Origin: AC-32 sp963754265
GTDB lineage: Bacteria; Actinomycetota; Thermoleophilia; Gaiellales; Gaiellaceae
Direction of reading: 5' to 3'
DNA: 64,000 bases
Assembly: GCA_963754265.1 (NCBI GenBank)
Contig: CAVWFB010000004.1
Span: 124,001-188,000, forward strand
Below are positions 54,830-63,473 of the stretch, piece after piece (positions within the stretch are counted from its first letter, which is position 1; each line of letters begins with the position of its first letter). Both the position numbers and the translations under genes were made by a program. Below the pieces are notes generated by a model, which worked only from the letters and a program-made list of their open reading frames with translations, was not told the DNA's origin and ran no database searches.

Positions 54830-55763
54830 ATGACCATCGCGCTTCAGGTGCTCGTGTCAGGGCTCGCCGCCGGTGCGGTTTACGGGCTCTTCGCGGCCGG
54901 GTACTCGCTCATCTACCGGCTCACGGGAATCGTCCACTTCGCGTTCGGCGACCTCGTCGGGCTCGGGGTCTTCGCCACGTTGCTCGTGCTGGCGGGGACG
55001 ACCCCCGTCTCGCAGGCGGGTGCTACCGAGCCGCGGTTCGTGCTCGCGCTGATCGTCGGACTCGTGCTCTGCGTGGCCGCTGGAACCGCCACCTATGTCG
55101 GGATCGTGCAGCCGTACCTGTCGCGCGGCTCGACGATCGGCTGGGTCGCCGGCACGGCGGCCGTGGCATTCGCGATCCGCGCGGTGATCGGAGCGACCTT
55201 TCAGCGCTCGAGCTACGTCTTCCCCGACCCGCTCCCATTCCACGACATCGGCCGCTCGGGATTCGTCCGGATCGCCGGCGCCCAGGTGCAGGCGCGCGCC
55301 TTCTTTGTGATCGGCCTGGCGGTCGCTCTCGCGCTCGGTTCGGCGTGGTTCCTGGAGCACACGCGGTATGGCCGGGCGCTTGCGCGCGGTGGCCGACGAC
55401 GCCGAGGGCGCCCGCTTCGTGGGCGTGCCCGTCGAGCTGCTGGTCGCGCTCGCGTTCGGCCTCGTCGGCGCGCTCGCGATGATCGCCGCGATCGCCGCTG
55501 CTCCGGGCGAGGCGGTCAACGCGAACACCGGCACCCTGCTCGGGCTGAAGGGGCTCGTCGCGGCGCTCGCCGTCCGGTTCGGGCCGCCGTTGTGGGCCTT
55601 CGTGGCCGGTCTCGTGCTCGGCGTGGTCGAAGCGGCCATCGCCAACGTCCACATCGGGAGCTGGCAGCTCGGACCCTCGTATCGCGAGGTGCTGCCGATC
55701 GCGTTCGTCCTGCTCTTCATCTCGCTGTGGCCCTCGCCCGAGGCAATAGAGGAACACGAGTGA
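54830..55763 (+). CDS. branched-chain-amino-acid-type ABC permease (LivH-like), frameshift near 55381
   Basis: About 310 residues. The first part (LVSGLAAGAVYGLFAAGYSLIYRLTGIVHFAFGD) and, after one extra T near 55381, the second part (RAVADDAEGARFVGVPVELLVALAFGLVGALAMIAAIAAAP, EAIEEHE stop) are both typical LivH, with the EAA-like loop at the join. Read without the shift, the frame fuses misleadingly into the next gene. Stop 55761-55763 overlaps the LivM-LivG start as GTGA. Confidence 0.82.
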
Positions 55764-57589
55764 GCGCGCTTCCGCAGACGGCGGTGGAGCTGCGGCGGGC
55801 CGTCGCCGAGGCCCGCGCCGGCTGGAGCCGGCAGGGATGGCTCGCGCTCGCGGCGGTCGTGGTCGTCGCGCTCGTTCCCCTCCTCTCGCTCCCCGGCGTG
55901 CGCCTGGACGCGCTCGCGAACACGCTCTACCTGGCGCTGGCTGCGACGGCGCTCGGGCTCACGGTCGGCTCGGCGGGTCTCCCCTCGCTCGGCACCGGCG
56001 CCTTCATGGCGATCGGTGCCTTCACCTCGGCTCTGCTGGTCGCCCGATCGGGCTGGCCCGTCGAGCCTGCCGCGCTCGCAGGCGCGGCGGCGGCGCTCGT
56101 CGCAGGCCTCCTCTCGGGCGGCGTCGTGCGCTTGCGCCGGGCCTTCGTGGCCGTGAGCACCTGGCTGCTCGCCTGGCTCGTCTGGCTGTTCCTGCTCGCC
56201 TTCCCGTCGGTCTCGGGCGGCTCGCAGGGATTGATCCTTCCCCAGAAGACGCTGCTCGGGCTCGACGCCACCCCGACCGTCCACTTCGAGGTGGCGCTCG
56301 CCCTGGTGGTGCTCACCGCACTTGCGATTGCGGCCGCGCGTCGCGGCGCACCTGGGCTCGAGCTGTCCGCGCTCAGGCAGGCTCCGGCGCTCGCCACCTC
56401 GCTCGGCGTGGGTCTCGCCTCGCGCCGCCTTGCCGCCTTCGCCGCGACCGCGACGCTCGCCGGGCTCGCCGGGGCGCTCGCGGTTCAGCTTCAGGCGGTC
56501 GCCGACCCGAACGCCTACGACCCGTTTCTCTCCTTCAAGCTTCTCGTGGCTGTCCTGCTCGGAGGAGCGGCCGCGACGCTCGGGCCCGCTGCCGGGATCG
56601 GAGTCCTCGGGCTGATCAGCCTCGTGTCGGGGCCGTTCGCCCGGCTTCTCCACCTGCCGCTCGAGCGGTTCGACACCGCCGTGGCCGCGATCCTGCTCGT
56701 GTTCGTGTTGGCGCTCGGCGGCGAGGGGATCGTCCCCTGGGTGCTCGCCCGGCTCCAGCGCAAAGAGCGCCCGAAGCGATCACCGGCCGCGCCGGCCGCG
56801 CCGGCCGCGCCGCCTCCGCGCGAGCCGGTCCTGCGAGCCGCCGGCCTGAGGAAGGCGTTCGGCGGCGTCGTGGCGGTCGACGGGCTGGCTCTCGAGCTGG
56901 CCCGGGGCGAGACCACCGCGCTGATCGGCCCGAACGGCTCCGGCAAGACGACCGCGCTGAGGCTGATCTCCGGCGCGTCGCGGCTCGATTCCGGCCTGGT
57001 CGAGCTCGGCGGGAGCGACGTCACCGAGAGGAGCACCGCGGAGCGCGTTCGGCTCGGCATCGCGCGCACCCTGCAGACCACCTCCGCGTTCACGGAGCTC
57101 ACGGCCCTCGAGAACGTGCTCGTCGGCCGCGGCGTCCGTCGCCCCTTCGCCGGCCTCGTGCGGACCGCGCTCGCCACTCCGCGCGCCCGCCGCGAGGCGG
57201 AGGCCGCGGAGACCGCCGCGCTTCAGGCGCTCGCGGTCGTCGGGCTCGAGCGCGCCGCGGACACGCCGGTGCCGGAGCTGACGAGCTCGCAGCGGCGGCT
57301 GGTGGCACTCGCCGCCGCGCTCGCGACGGAGCCCGACGTCCTGCTCGTGGACGAGCTGGCCGCCGGCGCCGGTGCCGACGAGCTCGACGGTCTCGCCGCG
57401 GTCGTCGACCGGATCCGGGAGCGCGGCGTCGCGCTGCTCGTCGTCGAGCACAATCTCCGGCTCGTCCGGCGGGTCGCCGATCGCGTCGTCGTGCTGGCCG
57501 CCGGCGCGACGGTCGCCGAGGGCTCGGTGGCCGAAGTGGCCGCCAGCGGCGTCGTCCAGCGGGCTTATCTCGGCACCCAGCGTCTATAA
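55760..57589 (+). CDS. LivM-LivG fusion: permease plus ATPase of a branched-chain-amino-acid-type ABC transporter
   Basis: A 609-residue fusion. Residues 20-330 are a LivM permease with about nine helices (LALAATALGLTVGSAGLPSLGTGAFMAIGAFTSAL, quoted in part). A Pro/Ala linker (PAAPAAPAAPPP) leads to a LivG-type ATPase: Walker A GPNGSGKTT near 395, Q-loop, Walker B DVLLVDELAAG near 530 and H-loop VEHNLRLV. The signature reads LTSSQRRL where LSGGQQRL is usual, so ATPase activity could be weak. No separate LivF is in the window. Confidence 0.85.
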   Translation: MSALPQTAVELRRAVAEARAGWSRQGWLALAAVVVVALVPLLSLPGVRLDALANTLYLALAATALGLTVGSAGLPSLGTGAFMAIGAFTSALLVARSGWPVEPAALAGAAAALVAGLLSGGVVRLRRAFVAVSTWLLAWLVWLFLLAFPSVSGGSQGLILPQKTLLGLDATPTVHFEVALALVVLTALAIAAARRGAPGLELSALRQAPALATSLGVGLASRRLAAFAATATLAGLAGALAVQLQAVADPNAYDPFLSFKLLVAVLLGGAAATLGPAAGIGVLGLISLVSGPFARLLHLPLERFDTAVAAILLVFVLALGGEGIVPWVLARLQRKERPKRSPAAPAAPAAPPPREPVLRAAGLRKAFGGVVAVDGLALELARGETTALIGPNGSGKTTALRLISGASRLDSGLVELGGSDVTERSTAERVRLGIARTLQTTSAFTELTALENVLVGRGVRRPFAGLVRTALATPRARREAEAAETAALQALAVVGLERAADTPVPELTSSQRRLVALAAALATEPDVLLVDELAAGAGADELDGLAAVVDRIRERGVALLVVEHNLRLVRRVADRVVVLAAGATVAEGSVAEVAASGVVQRAYLGTQRL

Positions 57590-57599
57590 GCTCGGCTCC

Positions 57600-58835
57600 G
57601 TGCGCCGGCTCGCTTTCCTCCTCGCCGGTCTCGCGCTGATCGCTGCCGGGTGTGGCAAGAGCTCTGGCGGGGACTCCACGGGCCGGCTCGTCGTCGCCGT
57701 CGACGTGCCCGTGACCGGCAGCCCGTACGTGGCCCAGACCGTCCGCAACGGCGTTCGGCTCGCCACGGACAACGTCAACGGGAGCGGCGGCATCCGCGTC
57801 GGCTCACGCAACTACCGGCTGGCGGTGAAGCTCTACGACAACCACCTTTCGGCCCGGCAAGCCGTCGAGAACATGCGCCGGGCACTAGACGCCGGAGCCG
57901 TCGCCGTCGTGACCGACGGCACCGGGGTCGACGCCACCTGGCAGATCGCCAACCGGGACCACGTCCCGATCGACATCGCCTACGACGGCGGCACCGGGCT
58001 GGTGGATGCGGAAACGCGGCCCAACGTCTTCCGGATCGCGCCGACGAACCGTGGGATCGCGTTCCGCCTCGCCGAGTATCTGATCCCCAAGAAGCTGAAG
58101 GTCGCCCTGGTCAGCGACGACAGCGCCTACGGAAGGCAGGGCGCGGCAGACGTCGCGCACGCGTTCTCGGGGAACCCGGAGTCGGTTGCGACCAAGCTGA
58201 CCGTGCCCGCGGGGGAGACGGATCTCTCGCCGCAGATCCTGCGCCTGCGCCGGTCGGGCGCAACGGCCCTGCTCGTCTGGGGCCAGCCGCCGGCGATCGC
58301 GGCCGTGCTCTCGGCCGCCCGCACCATCGGCTGGAACGTGCCCGTCTTCACCCCTCCCACAGGCGCTGACCCCTTCGTCCGCCAGCAGCTCGCAGACCAC
58401 CCGGCCTGGGTCGACGGGCTCACGTTCGCCTCGGGTCGCATGACCGCCGAGGTCGGCCCCGCGCCGTTCCTGAACTTCCAGTCCCAGTACGAGTCGACGT
58501 ACGGCGTCGACCGCGTCGGAGTCAAGAACGCGGCCGGTCAACCGGTCTTCCAGCCGCCCGAGTTCGCCATGTACTCGAGCGACTTCGTCCACGTCCTCGT
58601 CGCCGCGATCACGAAGGCGGGCTCGGTCGAGCCCGAGAAGATCCTGAGGGCGCTGAACGAGGTCACGACGCAGGGTGCCAACGGCGACGAGCGGGGCTTC
58701 AACGAGCACAGCCACGAGGGCGTCGTCGACGACGACGTCTACTTCGCTCGCTTCAAGGACATGGTCTACAGCCCGGTGCACGACGACCCGCTCTCGGCGA
58801 CGCTCCCGGCGATCCCGCAGACCTCGGCCGGGTGA
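57600..58835 (+). CDS. periplasmic-binding-type lipoprotein (LivJ/LivK-like)
   Basis: A 411-residue extracellular binding protein. Signal peptide with lipobox LIAAGC near residue 17. VAVDVPVTGSPYVAQTVRNGVRLATDNVNGSGGI near 32 and IPIDIAYDGGTGLVD-like and MYSSDFVHVLVAAITKAGSVEPEKILRALNEV segments fit the leucine-binding-protein fold. GTG 57600 has TATAAG nine bases upstream. Probably the receptor of the permease-ATPase genes upstream; ligand unknown. Confidence 0.82.
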   Translation: MRRLAFLLAGLALIAAGCGKSSGGDSTGRLVVAVDVPVTGSPYVAQTVRNGVRLATDNVNGSGGIRVGSRNYRLAVKLYDNHLSARQAVENMRRALDAGAVAVVTDGTGVDATWQIANRDHVPIDIAYDGGTGLVDAETRPNVFRIAPTNRGIAFRLAEYLIPKKLKVALVSDDSAYGRQGAADVAHAFSGNPESVATKLTVPAGETDLSPQILRLRRSGATALLVWGQPPAIAAVLSAARTIGWNVPVFTPPTGADPFVRQQLADHPAWVDGLTFASGRMTAEVGPAPFLNFQSQYESTYGVDRVGVKNAAGQPVFQPPEFAMYSSDFVHVLVAAITKAGSVEPEKILRALNEVTTQGANGDERGFNEHSHEGVVDDDVYFARFKDMVYSPVHDDPLSATLPAIPQTSAG

Positions 58836-60028
58836 GCCTGCGCCGCGGCGCGTGTCTGGGCGGTCTGGCGGTGACAGTCACTGTCACCGCGTTCCCGGCT
58901 GTTTCGGCGGGAGCCGCGGTGGAGCAGGTGCTGTTGCCCGGCCCGACGCCCTACCCCACCCCGAGCCCGCCGCTCGCTGCAACGGGTGTCTTGCCGACGA
59001 GGCCTCTGCCGTTCACGATCCACGCGCGCGTGGCCGAGCGCGTCCACGCCGGTGTCGGCCCGGACGGCGAGATCGTCTCCCTGCGCGCGCTGCACCGGCT
59101 GGCCCTCACGGGCAAGGGCGACTACCTGATCGTCATCGGGGCGCCGGTCGAGGACGTCCATGCGGGCCCGGGCTCGCAGTCCGAGCCGGGGCTACGGATC
59201 GGCCAGATCCTCTGGTCCGGCTTCTCGCCCGGGAAGAAGCTGCTGGTGGCCGACGCCGAGCTGAGCGCAGGCGCTGCTGCACGGTTCCTGCCGCTGCGGC
59301 TCCGTGTCATTCGAACCGGCGATCGGTACTCGCTGACGGTCACGAACGCGACCACCCTCTCCGAGACCGCGTACCAGGCAAACGCGGTTTCGCGGCAGCT
59401 CGCGAGGCTGCTCGACCGGACGAGAGCGCAGTCGCTGGCCGGGGAGCGGCTCGAAAGCGCTTACGCGTCCGTCGAGGGCCGGGTGCGCCAGCGGCCGGCC
59501 CGCATCGCCGCGCCGGTTGCCGTCGAGGGCGTGCTCCGCTTCCCGACCGTGCCTGCCTCGGTGCGCGGAGCCACGCTTCGCGGGAGGTCGGTCTCGTTCT
59601 CTGCGGTCCTCGGCGACGCGAGCCCTCTCTCGCTCCGAGTGGACGTCCGCGGCGGCGGGACGCCGCACCTGCGGCTCGTCGCTGAGCCGACGAAACTCGT
59701 CCGGGCCCTGGCTCCCCCGGCGGCCTCGAGCTGGGTGGCGGCGCTGCGCAAGCGGCCGATTCCCAGCCGCGTGCTGTTGCGCACGCTGATCGACACGCGG
59801 ATGCAGCTCGTCCGCTCCGACCAGTACCAGGCCTTCCTGGCCAACCCGGATCCGCAGGGCGCGGCGAAAACGGTCTACGTCTACGCCTCGGCCGCCGCAC
59901 CGACGCCAAAGGGTTCGCCGCCAGTGGAGTCAAGCTCCGGGGACGGGGATGCGCTCGTGCTCGCGCTCGCGCTCGTGGGCTCCGTGGTGGCCATCGCCGC
60001 CGCCGTGGTTCTCTGGGCTCACAGCTGA
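58832..60028 (+). CDS. exported protein of unknown function with C-terminal anchor
   Basis: A 398-residue protein translated from GTG 58832, overlapping the binding-protein stop as GTGA. Signal peptide (GGLAVTVTVTAFPAVSAGA), a Pro-rich segment (PGPTPYPTPSPP), a beta-rich middle (LVIVIGAPVEDVH, SFSAVLGDASPLSLRVDVRGGG) and a C-terminal membrane segment (ALVLALALVGSVVAIAAAVVLW). I recognise no family. Tight coupling to a transporter suggests an envelope partner. Confidence 0.6.
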   Translation: MSLRRGACLGGLAVTVTVTAFPAVSAGAAVEQVLLPGPTPYPTPSPPLAATGVLPTRPLPFTIHARVAERVHAGVGPDGEIVSLRALHRLALTGKGDYLIVIGAPVEDVHAGPGSQSEPGLRIGQILWSGFSPGKKLLVADAELSAGAAARFLPLRLRVIRTGDRYSLTVTNATTLSETAYQANAVSRQLARLLDRTRAQSLAGERLESAYASVEGRVRQRPARIAAPVAVEGVLRFPTVPASVRGATLRGRSVSFSAVLGDASPLSLRVDVRGGGTPHLRLVAEPTKLVRALAPPAASSWVAALRKRPIPSRVLLRTLIDTRMQLVRSDQYQAFLANPDPQGAAKTVYVYASAAAPTPKGSPPVESSSGDGDALVLALALVGSVVAIAAAVVLWAHS

Positions 60029-60084
60029 GCGCTCGAGACGAGCGGCCAGATCTGCTTCATTCCGAAGCAGTAGCCTGCGGCCCC

Positions 60085-61014
60085 GTGCCGCTCTACCTGA
60101 CCGAGACCGAGGTCGGCGAGCTGCTGGCGGCGGCAGATGTCCTCGACGCGGTCGAAGCCTGCTTCCGCCGGCTGGCGGCCGGCGAGATCGAGAACGCGCC
60201 ACGCCGACGGACCCGGTTCGAGGACGGATCCCTGGCCGTGATGTGGGCGGTCGACAACGAGCTCGGGCTGGCCGGGCTGAAGTCCTACGCCGCGGGGCAC
60301 GAGCGCACGTCGTTCGTGGTCGTGCTCTTCGAGACGGAGACGCAGACCCTGGCGGGGGTGATCGAGGCCGACAAGATGGGCCAGCTGCGCACCGGCGCGG
60401 CGAGCGGCGTGGCCGCGAAGTACCTCGCGCGGGAGGGAGCGACCTCGCTCGGGGTCATCGGGTGCGGCTGGCAGGCGCGCTCCCAGGTGGCTTGCATCCG
60501 GGAGGCGGTGCCGTCGATCGAACGTGTCGTCGCCTTCTGTCGCAGCGAGGATCGGCTGGACGAGTTCTGCAAGGAGGTCGGGGCCGAGGCCGGCGAGAGC
60601 CATCGCGACCCAGCCGAGCAGGACGTGGTGGTGACCGTTACGACCTCGCGCGACCCCGTGCTGCGCGGCGAGTGGCTGAGGCCCGGCGCACTCGTCTGCG
60701 CCGTCGGCGCGAACGACCCTCGCCGCCGCGAGCTCGACAACGCCGTCCTCGAGCGGGCCGCGTTCGTCTGCTGCGACTCGCTGGAGCAGGCGAAGCGCGA
60801 GTCGGGCGACCTGATCGAGCCGGTCGAGGCGGGCGTTCTCGACTGGCTCGAGGTGCACGAGCTCCAGGAGGTGGTGGCGGGGGAGCTGCCCGGCCGGCAG
60901 GACCCCGACGACATCGCCGTCTTCAAGTCGAACGGCCTCGCCGCATGGGATGTCGCCGCCGGTTCACTTGCGCTCGAGCGCGCACGCGAGCGCGGCGTGG
61001 GAACAAAGCTCTAG
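60085..61014 (+). CDS. ornithine cyclodeaminase/mu-crystallin family protein
   Basis: A 309-residue NAD(P)-binding protein. YLTETEVGELLAAADVLDAVEACFR near the start, MGQLRTGAASGVAAKYLARE near 111, Rossmann GVIGCGWQARSQ near 131, ends DDIAVFKSNGLAAWDVAAG. Same family as the gene at 42829 but only distantly similar. It could act as ornithine cyclodeaminase or as an imine/alanine dehydrogenase; not decidable here. TAGCCT lies eight bases before GTG 60085. Confidence 0.85.
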   Translation: MPLYLTETEVGELLAAADVLDAVEACFRRLAAGEIENAPRRRTRFEDGSLAVMWAVDNELGLAGLKSYAAGHERTSFVVVLFETETQTLAGVIEADKMGQLRTGAASGVAAKYLAREGATSLGVIGCGWQARSQVACIREAVPSIERVVAFCRSEDRLDEFCKEVGAEAGESHRDPAEQDVVVTVTTSRDPVLRGEWLRPGALVCAVGANDPRRRELDNAVLERAAFVCCDSLEQAKRESGDLIEPVEAGVLDWLEVHELQEVVAGELPGRQDPDDIAVFKSNGLAAWDVAAGSLALERARERGVGTKL

Positions 61015-61262
61015 GGCAGTCTCTGCCGCTCGGCCTGGACGTTCGTCTCCCCGAGCGCGCGGATCACCTCGGGGCGGTCGAGCAGGCGCGCGAGCTCCTG
61101 TGGAGTCGCCCGGTTGCGAACGTACGGGTCCTCGAGGATCTCGGTGAGCGGGCGGCCGCGCTCGTGCTCCCGGATCACGTAGGCGGAAAGTCGCTCCTCC
61201 TTCGAGGAACGCGTGGACAGGAACGAGAACGGGTTGCGCAGGAATTCCGACAGCCTGGCCAC
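61011..61262 (-). CDS. small helical protein of unknown function
   Basis: An 83-residue protein (SEFLRNPFSFLSTRSSKEERLSAYVIREHERGRPLTEILEDPYVRNRATPQELARLLDRPEVIRAL, quoted in part: REHERGRPLTEILEDPYVRN). Predicted mostly helical, no signal peptide. Start GTG 61262, with TAGGAT six bases upstream. The stop overlaps the cyclodeaminase stop by four bases on the opposite strand. No family recognised. Confidence 0.55.
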   Translation of the reverse strand: MARLSEFLRNPFSFLSTRSSKEERLSAYVIREHERGRPLTEILEDPYVRNRATPQELARLLDRPEVIRALGETNVQAERQRLP

Positions 61263-61299
61263 GATTCGATCCTAGCGAGTGCCGGAGTATGGTCCGCAT

Positions 61300-61641
61300 G
61301 TGAGAAAGCGGTCGTCCGCCCGGTTCGCGGAGCGTGAGGTGCACGGTGTCGACGACCGGGGCGAGCCCGAGCGGATCGTGATCTGGATCGAGCGCCTCCC
61401 CGGAGCGCTCTGGGCAGTGGGACGGGCGGTGAACCCGCAGCACCGGCCGAGCGAGGAGCCGCGGCGCGAGGACTACGTCTTCCAGGGCTACGAGCTGACG
61501 GACGCGCTCGAGGCCGCGAACGGCACGCTCAGCGACGACTCCAGGGTCTCGGCCCAGGACGGGCGCCAGGCCGAGGCTAAGCCGTTCGAGCGGAACGAGC
61601 TGCTGAAGCCGCTCGAGCGCTGGTTCTTCGGGCGCGCGTAG
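61300..61641 (+). CDS. small protein of unknown function
   Basis: A 113-residue soluble protein (IVIWIERLPGALWAVGRAVNP, then EEPRREDYVFQGYELTDALEAANGTL and EAKPFERNELLKPLERWFFGRA). GTG 61300 is preferred to GTG 61279 because TATGGT (61288-61293) is six bases upstream. No family recognised. Its promoter is only a few bases from that of the divergent gene at 61262. Confidence 0.55.
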   Translation: MRKRSSARFAEREVHGVDDRGEPERIVIWIERLPGALWAVGRAVNPQHRPSEEPRREDYVFQGYELTDALEAANGTLSDDSRVSAQDGRQAEAKPFERNELLKPLERWFFGRA

Positions 61642-61644
61642 GCG

Positions 61645-62085
61645 CTAGCTCCCCTGTTTCGGCCATTCCAGGTCGGCGTTCGGAATGGGGTCTCCGTGCG
61701 GGTCGTGCGTAGGAAAGCCGAGCGCGCTGTCGATCCGGGCCTCGAGCTCCTCGGAGAGGACGTGCTCGAGCCGGTCGGCCTCGTCGTGGACGGAGTCGAC
61801 GTGTAGCCCGAGCGTCTTGGCGAGGTAGAGCTCGAGCAGCCGGTGGTGCCGGATCACCTCGACGGCCACCTTCTCGCCGGCCGGGGTCAGGCGGACGCCG
61901 CGATAGGGCGCGTGCTCGACGAGCTTCAGCGCAGCCAGCTTCTTGACCATTTCGCTGGCCGAGGCGGGCGAGACTTTCTGCTCTCGCGCGAGCGCGGTCA
62001 CGGAGACGCGGCCGCCGTCGGTCTGGAGGTGGTACAGCTCCTTCAGGTAGTCCTGGATCGCGTCGCTGAGTACCGGCTTCGACAC
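61645..62085 (-). CDS. DtxR/MntR-type metal-dependent repressor
   Basis: A 146-residue regulator. An N-terminal winged helix (IQDYLKELYHLQTDGGRVSVTALAREQKVSPASASEMVKKLAALKLVEH) is followed by metal-binding and dimerisation parts (EVIRHHRLLELYLAKTLGLHVDSVHDEADRLEHVLSEELEARID, containing the H..LE and D-E-A-D-x-LEH metal-site pattern). The SH3-like third domain is missing, so the MntR-like short form is more likely than DtxR. GTG 62085 has TACACT six bases upstream. Confidence 0.87.
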   Translation of the reverse strand: MSKPVLSDAIQDYLKELYHLQTDGGRVSVTALAREQKVSPASASEMVKKLAALKLVEHAPYRGVRLTPAGEKVAVEVIRHHRLLELYLAKTLGLHVDSVHDEADRLEHVLSEELEARIDSALGFPTHDPHGDPIPNADLEWPKQGS

Positions 62086-62151
62086 GGGCTCAGTGTACGG
62101 CGCGGTTGATACGGTCAGGCTTCTGCGCCCCTGGTAGCCTCCGGCGCTTCC

Positions 62152-62979
62152 ATGCAGATCCGACTCGGTCACAGTCCCGACCCCGACGACGCCTTCATGT
62201 TCTGGGGCCTCGCCTCCGGCGAGGTCGACCCGAGGCGCTTCGAGTTCGAGCACGTTCTCCGCGACATCCAGACGCTCAACGAGTGGGCGCTGGAGGGGAA
62301 GCTCGAGGTGACGGCGATCTCGCTCGCGGCGTATCCGCTCGTGCAGGAGCGCTACGTGCTGCTGCCTCACGGCGCCTCGATGGGCTCGGGCTACGGGCCG
62401 ATCGTGGTCGCGCGGGACGAACTCTCCACCGCCGACCTGCGCGGCCTCGAGATCGCGATTCCCGGCGAGCTGACGACGGCGTTCCTCGTCCTGCGGATGT
62501 GCCTGGGCGGCTTCCGCTACCGAGAGGTGCCGTTCGACCGGATCATCGAGGAGGTGCAGTCCGGCCGCTCCGACGCGGGCCTGCTGATCCACGAAGGCCA
62601 GCTGACCTACGAGGCGGAGGGGCTGAAGAAGGTCGTCGACCTGGGCGAATGGTGGCTGCTCGAGACCGGGCTCCCACTGCCGCTCGGTGCCAACGTCGCG
62701 AGGCGTGATCTCGGCGCCGGGAACCTGTTCGAGCTCTCGGACGTGCTCCGCGACTCGATCCAGGCCGGGCTCGACAACCGCGAGGAGGCGATGGAGCACG
62801 CGCTCCAGTACGGCCGCGGCCTCGACACCGAGCTGGCCGACCGCTTCGTCGGGATGTACGTGAACGAGCTCACCTGCGACTACGGCGACGAAGGTCGCCA
62901 GGCCGTGCGCGAGCTGCTCGAGCGGGCCGAGGCGCTGGGGACGTACGACCAGCCGGTTCGCGTCGAGTTCGTCGGCTAG
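62152..62979 (+). CDS. mqnD: 1,4-dihydroxy-6-naphthoate synthase (futalosine menaquinone pathway)
   Basis: A 275-residue enzyme that converts cyclic dehypoxanthine futalosine into 1,4-dihydroxy-6-naphthoate for menaquinone. GHSPDPDDAFMFWGL at residues 6-20 is the MqnD signature; LHGASMGSGYGPIVVAR-type, LLIHEGQLTYEAEGL and WWLLETGLPLPLGANVARRD are also typical. TAGCCT lies eleven bases before ATG 62152. The sister genes are not in this window. Confidence 0.9.
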   Translation: MQIRLGHSPDPDDAFMFWGLASGEVDPRRFEFEHVLRDIQTLNEWALEGKLEVTAISLAAYPLVQERYVLLPHGASMGSGYGPIVVARDELSTADLRGLEIAIPGELTTAFLVLRMCLGGFRYREVPFDRIIEEVQSGRSDAGLLIHEGQLTYEAEGLKKVVDLGEWWLLETGLPLPLGANVARRDLGAGNLFELSDVLRDSIQAGLDNREEAMEHALQYGRGLDTELADRFVGMYVNELTCDYGDEGRQAVRELLERAEALGTYDQPVRVEFVG

Positions 62980-62994
62980 GCAGGGATCGGCCCG

Positions 62995-63447
62995 TTGGCC
63001 GGCTCCGGCCGTTCGACGGTGCTGCTCCAGCTCTGGACCGCCGCGCACATGGCCGAGCGGCTCGTCGCCGAGCACATGGAGCGCGCCGGCGTCAGCGACG
63101 AGCAGTTCGCGCTCCTGAGCCGGATCGCGCTCGACGGCCCGGTGACGCCGACCGTCCTGGCGGCCGAGATGGGCGTGCCGCCGACGACGCTCGCCGATGC
63201 CGTCCGCAGGCTCGACGAGCGCGGCGAGATCGAGCGCCTGCCGAACCCGGCCGACGGGCGCTCGCATCTGCTCACACTCTCGCCGGCCGGCCGGGAGCGC
63301 GTCGAGGCTGCCGCGCCTGCAGTGCGGAGCGCGCTCGAGGAGCTTCGGGCCCATCTCGGCGTCCCGCCCGAAGAGGTCGAGGCCGCAATGGAGGAGCTCC
63401 ACCGCTCGCTGCGCGCCGCCACGACGGGGAGGCCTCAAGCCAACTAG
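62995..63447 (+). CDS. MarR-family transcriptional regulator
   Basis: A 150-residue winged-helix regulator: VSDEQFALLSRIALDGPVTPTVLAAEMGVPPTTLADAVRRLDERGEIERLPNPADGRSHLLTLSPAGRERV gives the typical order of recognition helix and beta wing (DGRSHLLTLS). The start is TTG 62995; a stronger start is not visible. Ligand unknown. It lies 15 bases after mqnD and may be co-transcribed. Confidence 0.82.
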   Translation: MAGSGRSTVLLQLWTAAHMAERLVAEHMERAGVSDEQFALLSRIALDGPVTPTVLAAEMGVPPTTLADAVRRLDERGEIERLPNPADGRSHLLTLSPAGRERVEAAAPAVRSALEELRAHLGVPPEEVEAAMEELHRSLRAATTGRPQAN

Positions 63448-63473
63448 TACGGGTTTCGTGCTAGTTTGCCGTG

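Noticed and set aside
54830..57589. A single 919-residue open frame covering LivH, LivM and LivG
   Set aside because: The middle part (55390-55760) reads as Arg/Gly-rich nonsense, while the true LivH C-terminus is in another frame and ends in a GTGA overlap. The long frame results from a frameshift.
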